Below, piece after piece: positions 60,409 through 64,000 of a stretch of 64,000 nucleotides of DNA (the first letter of the stretch is position 1; every line of letters begins with the position of its first letter). Under the pieces are notes generated by a model. That model did not search any database. It saw nothing but the letters and a program-made list of their open reading frames with translations, and had not been told where the DNA came from. Location: NCBI GenBank assembly GCA_042091275.1, contig JBELHR010000001.1:62001-126000 (forward strand), given 5' to 3'. Source of the stretch: JBELHR01 sp042091275. GTDB taxonomy: Bacteria; Bacteroidota; Bacteroidia; Flavobacteriales; Flavobacteriaceae. Both the position numbers and the translations under genes were made by a program.

Positions 60409-62796
60409 ATGAAACTTATAAGTTCACTACTGAGTATTTTTGTACTCTCCATTTTTTTGGGCCACGCCCAATCAAACAGTATTCTAATTAATGGTACAGT
60501 AAGCAGTGATTCTGGAGAAGAATTGCCTGGTGCTACCTTGATTTTGGAAGAAATTCAAAAAGGTTTTACTACTGATTTTGAAGGACGGTTTACAATGAAG
60601 TTAACCGAAGGAACTACCTATACGCTCGTTTGTAGCTATATAGGTTACGAAACTTTTACTCAAGAAATAAACCTTTCTCAAGGAGATGTCTTAAACATCA
60701 AATTGACTAAAGATGATTATTTGCTTGACGAAGTTATCGTGTCAACTGTGCGTGTACAAGCCAATGCACCAGTAACCCACTCCTCTTTGAACAAAGAGCA
60801 GATCAAAGAACGTAATCTAGGACAGGATATCCCTGTTTTGATGAATTACATGCCATCTGTTGTAACCACGTCTGATGCAGGTGCTGGTGTTGGATATACC
60901 GGTATTCGCGTAAGGGGTTCAGATGCGACCCGCGTAAATGTAACTATTAATGGTATTGCTTATAACGACTCAGAGTCCATGGGGACATTTTGGGTAAATT
61001 TACCAGACTTTGCATCTTCTACCGAAAGTTTACAATTACAACGTGGAGTTGGAACCTCTACAAATGGAGCAGGAGCTTTTGGTGCTTCCTTAAACTTATT
61101 GACAGATGCGGTAAGCGAAGAAGCTTATGGTCAACTTTCTTTTTCAGGAGGGTCGTTCAACACCTTTAAAGAAACAGCTAAGTTTTCAACTGGTAGAATA
61201 AATGAGAATTTTGAATTAGCAGGACGTATTTCTAAAATTGACTCCGATGGATATATCGACAGAGCCAGTTCTGACTTGAGTTCCTTTTTTATGCAAGCTA
61301 GTTATAGCGAAAGAAATACTTTGATCAAATTCATTACGTTTGGTGGAAAGGAAAAGACCTACCAATCTTGGTATGGTATTGACGCCGAAACTTTGGAGAA
61401 TGACAGAACCTTCAACCCTGCTGGAATTTACACAGACGAATCTGGACAAACGCAATTCTTTGACAATCAGACCGACAATTATAAGCAAAACCATTACCAA
61501 CTGCTTTGGAATCAAACTTATAATGACTATTGGAGTAGTAATTTTGCTTTGCACTATACCTATGGTAGAGGATATTATGAAAACTACCAAGAGGATGCTG
61601 ATTTTGCAGAATACGGTCTAAGTCCAATCTCTATTGGAGGGGAAACTATCGATGTGACCGATTTGATTAATCAAAAATGGTTGGATAACCATTATTACGG
61701 ATTTACGGCGGCCTTGAATTACTCCAAGACCAAATTTGATTTTACTCTTGGTGGGGCTTATTCTCAATATAGAGGAGATCATTTTGGAAATATTATTTGG
61801 GCAAACTACGCCTCAAACACAAGACCATCTGACAAATACTACGATAATTATGGAGACAAAGACGATGCGAATATTTTTGCGAAACTGAACTATAATTTGA
61901 GTGATAGACTTCTCGCTTACGTAGATTTACAGGGGAGATTCGTGGGTTACCGCGCCAATGGTGTGTCAGCTGAAGATGTAGATGTAAATTACAATTTCTT
62001 CAACCCTAAAGTAGGATTGAGTTATAGCGTGAATGACGAAAACAACTTTTATGCTTCTTTCGCCGTTGCAAATAGAGAACCGAATAGAACAGACTTTGAA
62101 AATGGAAGTCCAAGTCCAGAAACCTTAAACGATTTTGAATTGGGGTGGAGATGGAAAAAAGAAGGATTCCAAATCAACACTAACCTATACTATATGGCAT
62201 ACCAAAACCAGCTGGTATTAACTGGTGCTTTGGACGATGTCGGAAATCCATTGCGAACTAATGTAGGTGAGAGCTACCGTTTAGGACTCGAAATCGACGC
62301 TATTTTTAGATTGGGTAATCAATTCTATTTACAACCAAATATAGCTTTGAGTAGAAATAAAAATAAAGATTTCGTATTTCAAAGAGATGGTGAAGTTGAA
62401 GATTTAGGAGAAACTAATATTGCCTTTTCACCAGATATTGTTTTTGGAAATAAAATCGCTTATTCTCCAATTTCAAATCTTGAAGTTGCTCTTTTCTCTA
62501 AATATGTTGGAGAACAATATATGGGTAATATCGATACGGAAAGTTCCAAGCTAGACGCTTATATGACGCACGATTTGGTAGCTAATTATGAAATTCGCAT
62601 GCAAAGAACCTTCAAATCAATTGGCTTCTCAGCGATGATTAACAACATCTTTAATGCTAAGTATGTGTCCAATGGATACTATTTCACTTATGACGATACT
62701 TGGTCTACACCAGGACAAGTAACCACTTTAGACGGGGCGGGATACTATCCACAAGCCGGTATAAATTTCCTTTTGGGAGTCAATTTTAACTTCTAA
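60409..62796 (+). CDS. TonB-dependent outer-membrane receptor, predicted thiamine uptake
   Basis: Outer-membrane receptor of 795 residues. A signal peptide (to about residue 20), a carboxypeptidase-regulatory-like/beta-sandwich domain (about 25-105, with GTVSSDSGEELPGATLILEE and DFEGRFTM), a plug domain (about 120-230, with GIRVRGSDATRVNVTINGI) and a 22-strand barrel ending in F are recognised. The TPP riboswitch upstream implies that it imports thiamine or thiamine derivatives, in agreement with TPP-controlled TonB receptors described in Bacteroidota. Ends at a strong terminator. Confidence 0.92.
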   Translation: MKLISSLLSIFVLSIFLGHAQSNSILINGTVSSDSGEELPGATLILEEIQKGFTTDFEGRFTMKLTEGTTYTLVCSYIGYETFTQEINLSQGDVLNIKLTKDDYLLDEVIVSTVRVQANAPVTHSSLNKEQIKERNLGQDIPVLMNYMPSVVTTSDAGAGVGYTGIRVRGSDATRVNVTINGIAYNDSESMGTFWVNLPDFASSTESLQLQRGVGTSTNGAGAFGASLNLLTDAVSEEAYGQLSFSGGSFNTFKETAKFSTGRINENFELAGRISKIDSDGYIDRASSDLSSFFMQASYSERNTLIKFITFGGKEKTYQSWYGIDAETLENDRTFNPAGIYTDESGQTQFFDNQTDNYKQNHYQLLWNQTYNDYWSSNFALHYTYGRGYYENYQEDADFAEYGLSPISIGGETIDVTDLINQKWLDNHYYGFTAALNYSKTKFDFTLGGAYSQYRGDHFGNIIWANYASNTRPSDKYYDNYGDKDDANIFAKLNYNLSDRLLAYVDLQGRFVGYRANGVSAEDVDVNYNFFNPKVGLSYSVNDENNFYASFAVANREPNRTDFENGSPSPETLNDFELGWRWKKEGFQINTNLYYMAYQNQLVLTGALDDVGNPLRTNVGESYRLGLEIDAIFRLGNQFYLQPNIALSRNKNKDFVFQRDGEVEDLGETNIAFSPDIVFGNKIAYSPISNLEVALFSKYVGEQYMGNIDTESSKLDAYMTHDLVANYEIRMQRTFKSIGFSAMINNIFNAKYVSNGYYFTYDDTWSTPGQVTTLDGAGYYPQAGINFLLGVNFNF

Positions 62797-62826
62797 AAAA
62801 AAAGCGCCCCTCGGGGCGCTTTTTTA
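62797..62826. terminator. Bidirectional terminator after the TonB receptor and the rhodanese operon
   Basis: GCGCCCC (62804-62810) pairs with GGGGCGC (62813-62819) with a 2-base loop inside an A/T flanked stem; the T-runs are on both strands. Confidence 0.94.
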
Positions 62827-63246
62827 TTCTATATTATTTCCTTGGTCAATCCAAGCCATAATGCCTCCATCGAGATCGTAGATTTGTTCAAATCCCATTT
62901 CCTGTAACTTTACCGCTGCACGTGCACTACGTCCACCAATTTTACAATAGACATAAATAGGTTTCGATTTATCTAGAGTTTGTACTTGAGACTCAAAATC
63001 ATCTGCAAAATAGTCCATATTCTGAGCTCCTGGAATTGCGCCTTTCGCCATTTCCTCTTGTTTGCGAACATCTATCAGTTGCAAAGAGTTCAAGTCTAGC
63101 TGCGCCAAATTTCCTGGGCTGATGAATTCAATAACTCCCTGAGTTTCCTCCGCTGCTGGTGCATCTGCTTTCTTATTTTCCTTGCAAGCCCCTAAAACTG
63201 ATATAAACATCAAGGCAACTAAACTAAATCTTAAAATATTTTTCAT
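62824..63246 (-). CDS. Rhodanese-domain lipoprotein
   Basis: Envelope-anchored sulfurtransferase-like protein of 140 residues. A signal peptide ends in the lipobox LGAC with C21, followed by a linker rich in Ala, Glu and Lys, then one rhodanese domain with LIDVRKQEE and the active-site loop C101-K-I-G-G-R-S. It is downstream of the second rhodanese gene in the same direction with 13 bases between them. The sulfur donor and acceptor are unknown. Confidence 0.9.
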   Translation of the reverse strand: MKNILRFSLVALMFISVLGACKENKKADAPAAEETQGVIEFISPGNLAQLDLNSLQLIDVRKQEEMAKGAIPGAQNMDYFADDFESQVQTLDKSKPIYVYCKIGGRSARAAVKLQEMGFEQIYDLDGGIMAWIDQGNNIE

Positions 63247-63259
63247 GCTTAATTTATTT

Positions 63260-64000
63260 TTAAACCATTTCTACAATCTTCGCTCCTAAATCCTTTAGAG
63301 CTTTAAAACCTCCTCTGACATCCACTATCGATTCAAATCCTTTGGACTTGAGTATGGACGCAGCAACTAGAGATCTATAACCACTTTGACAATGCAAAGT
63401 ATAGGTTTGATTTTTGTCTAAGGTATCAATATTTTCGAGAAGTGTATCTAATGCGAAGTTTTCAATATTTTCTATATGTCCTTTTGCGAACTCGGAAGGC
63501 TTACGAAGATCCAAAGGATGACTAACCTGTCCCTTATTTAAACCTTCTAACATCTCATCTGCCGAAATCGATCCAATTTCTGAAACCGGGTAACCTTGTT
63601 TTTTCCAAGCATCGAGACCACCCTTTAAATAACCCAAAGAATTGTCATAACCTACGCGAGAAAGACGGGTTACAACTTCTTCTTGACCATTTTCATCTGC
63701 TAGAAGTATTATTTTTTGATCGATATCTCGGATCAAAGCACCTACCCAAGGAGCAAATCCACCGTCAATTCCAATATACCAAGCACCAGGAATAGTACCT
63801 TGTTCACTGTAAACTTTATTGGAACGTGTGTCGAGGACCAATACATCCTCTCGTTTGGCTAATTCCGCAAAATCCTCAGCAGAAAGAGCTCGTGTTCCCC
63901 TTTTTAGAATATCCTTATAACTGCTATTTACTTCCTTATTCATTTTTACATTTTTCGGGAAATATTGCGGTGGACTAGCGAGACCTGATGTGACTTCTGC
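63260..64000 (-). CDS. C-terminal part of a metallo-beta-lactamase/rhodanese fusion hydrolase (5' part outside the window)
   Basis: The frame is open to the window edge with no stop: before the ATG at 63943 the same frame reads on through codons ending SPPQYFPKNVK, which is a typical linker between the MBL domain and the rhodanese domains of ETHE1/blh-like Bacteroidota proteins. Two rhodanese domains follow. In the first (DTRSNKVYSE...ILLADENGQEE) the usual active-site Cys is lacking, in the second CQSGYRS is intact. So the gene very probably encodes the roughly 470-residue MBL-fold persulfide dioxygenase-like protein, of which only the last 246 residues are visible. Internal ATG 63943 is not the likely start. 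Confidence 0.85.
   Translation of the reverse strand, partial: AEVTSGLASPPQYFPKNVKMNKEVNSSYKDILKRGTRALSAEDFAELAKREDVLVLDTRSNKVYSEQGTIPGAWYIGIDGGFAPWVGALIRDIDQKIILLADENGQEEVVTRLSRVGYDNSLGYLKGGLDAWKKQGYPVSEIGSISADEMLEGLNKGQVSHPLDLRKPSEFAKGHIENIENFALDTLLENIDTLDKNQTYTLHCQSGYRSLVAASILKSKGFESIVDVRGGFKALKDLGAKIVEMV

Noticed and set aside
61216..61590. 124-residue open frame antisense to the TonB receptor
   Set aside because: Overlaps the barrel-coding region on the other strand and shows no recognisable domain or start context.
63260..63943. Treating the two-rhodanese protein as a complete 227-residue gene
   Set aside because: The same frame remains open to the window edge and the residues in front of the ATG match the linker of MBL/rhodanese fusions.
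1..64000. CRISPR arrays, insertion sequences, phage genes, tRNA or rRNA
   Set aside because: No regularly spaced repeats longer than the 10-bp MraZ boxes, no transposase or integrase motifs and no tRNA-like cloverleaf sequences were recognised by eye; a tRNAscan or repeat search could overturn this for short elements.

Overview
The window is a low-GC bacterial chromosome segment from a member of the Bacteroidota, most probably Flavobacteriia/Flavobacteriales (a Cryomorphaceae- or Schleiferiaceae-like lineage would fit, but the sequence does not settle the family). The reasons are: promoters of the TTG-N(17-23)-TAnnTTTG type instead of TTGACA/TATAAT; little Shine-Dalgarno signal before starts; a MraY with the long loop insertion seen in Bacteroidota; a TonB-dependent receptor with an N-terminal carboxypeptidase-regulatory-like domain; a bacterial geranylgeranylglyceryl-phosphate synthase; and a DUF3127 protein with an SSB-like tail. 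It is almost entirely core genome. I see no insertion sequence, prophage, CRISPR array, rRNA or tRNA gene.

Layout. 1-9580 (minus strand): the division and cell-wall cluster in the order mraZ-rsmH-ftsL-ftsI-murE-mraY-murD-ftsW-murG, with murG cut by the window edge. The genes abut or overlap by a few bases, several start with TTG, and the promoter of mraZ is covered by three 10-bp-spaced direct repeats that look like a MraZ operator. 9700-11830 (plus): alpha/beta hydrolase, GTPase EngB/YsxC and an RluA-type pseudouridine synthase. 11858-17330 (minus): ilvD-ilvB-ilvN-ilvC, with a clear promoter before ilvD. 17485-24222: an AlkB-like membrane monooxygenase coupled to a class-3 aldehyde dehydrogenase, truA with an upstream helical-repeat protein, leuA and a nitroreductase. 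24229-31036: penicillin-acylase-family hydrolase, a DegT aminotransferase/GalE pair, fabD, a queuosine-precursor transporter (YhhQ type) and an unlisted 57-residue membrane protein. 31037-36441: an orphan LacI regulator, DUF2797, a bacterial GH3 ligase, a polyprenyl diphosphate synthase and rlmN. 36504-42341 (minus): queA, aroA, a small membrane protein, a MazG-like protein, aat, DUF3127, a flavin reductase, a HIT protein and greA. 42361-56818 (plus): a Rieske-like lipoprotein, purK-purE-M3 peptidase, lpdA, pabB-tilS-dsbD, ppc and a shortened ComM/YifB. 56857-64000: ahcY; divergently a phosphopantetheinyl transferase, GGGP synthase and PnuC; then a TPP riboswitch controlling a TonB receptor; and two sulfur-transfer (rhodanese) genes, the last being the C-terminal part of a metallo-beta-lactamase/rhodanese fusion that runs off the window.

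How it works together: the genes cover peptidoglycan synthesis and septation, branched-chain amino acids (ilvDBNC plus leuA, but no ilvA, ilvE or leuBCD here), shikimate/folate (aroA, pabB), purines (purKE), tRNA and rRNA modification (truA, queA, rlmN, tilS, RluA-type), isoprenoid products (polyprenyl synthase, GGGP synthase) and thiamine uptake. Strong bidirectional hairpin terminators separate most of the convergent blocks. I found no convincing new multi-gene system. The items most worth a second look are the MraZ operator, the TTG starts placed at stop codons, the AlkB-ALDH pair, the ComM variant that lacks its Cys-rich segment, the Rieske-like protein without His ligands, the unannotated 57-residue protein, and the TPP riboswitch expression platform.
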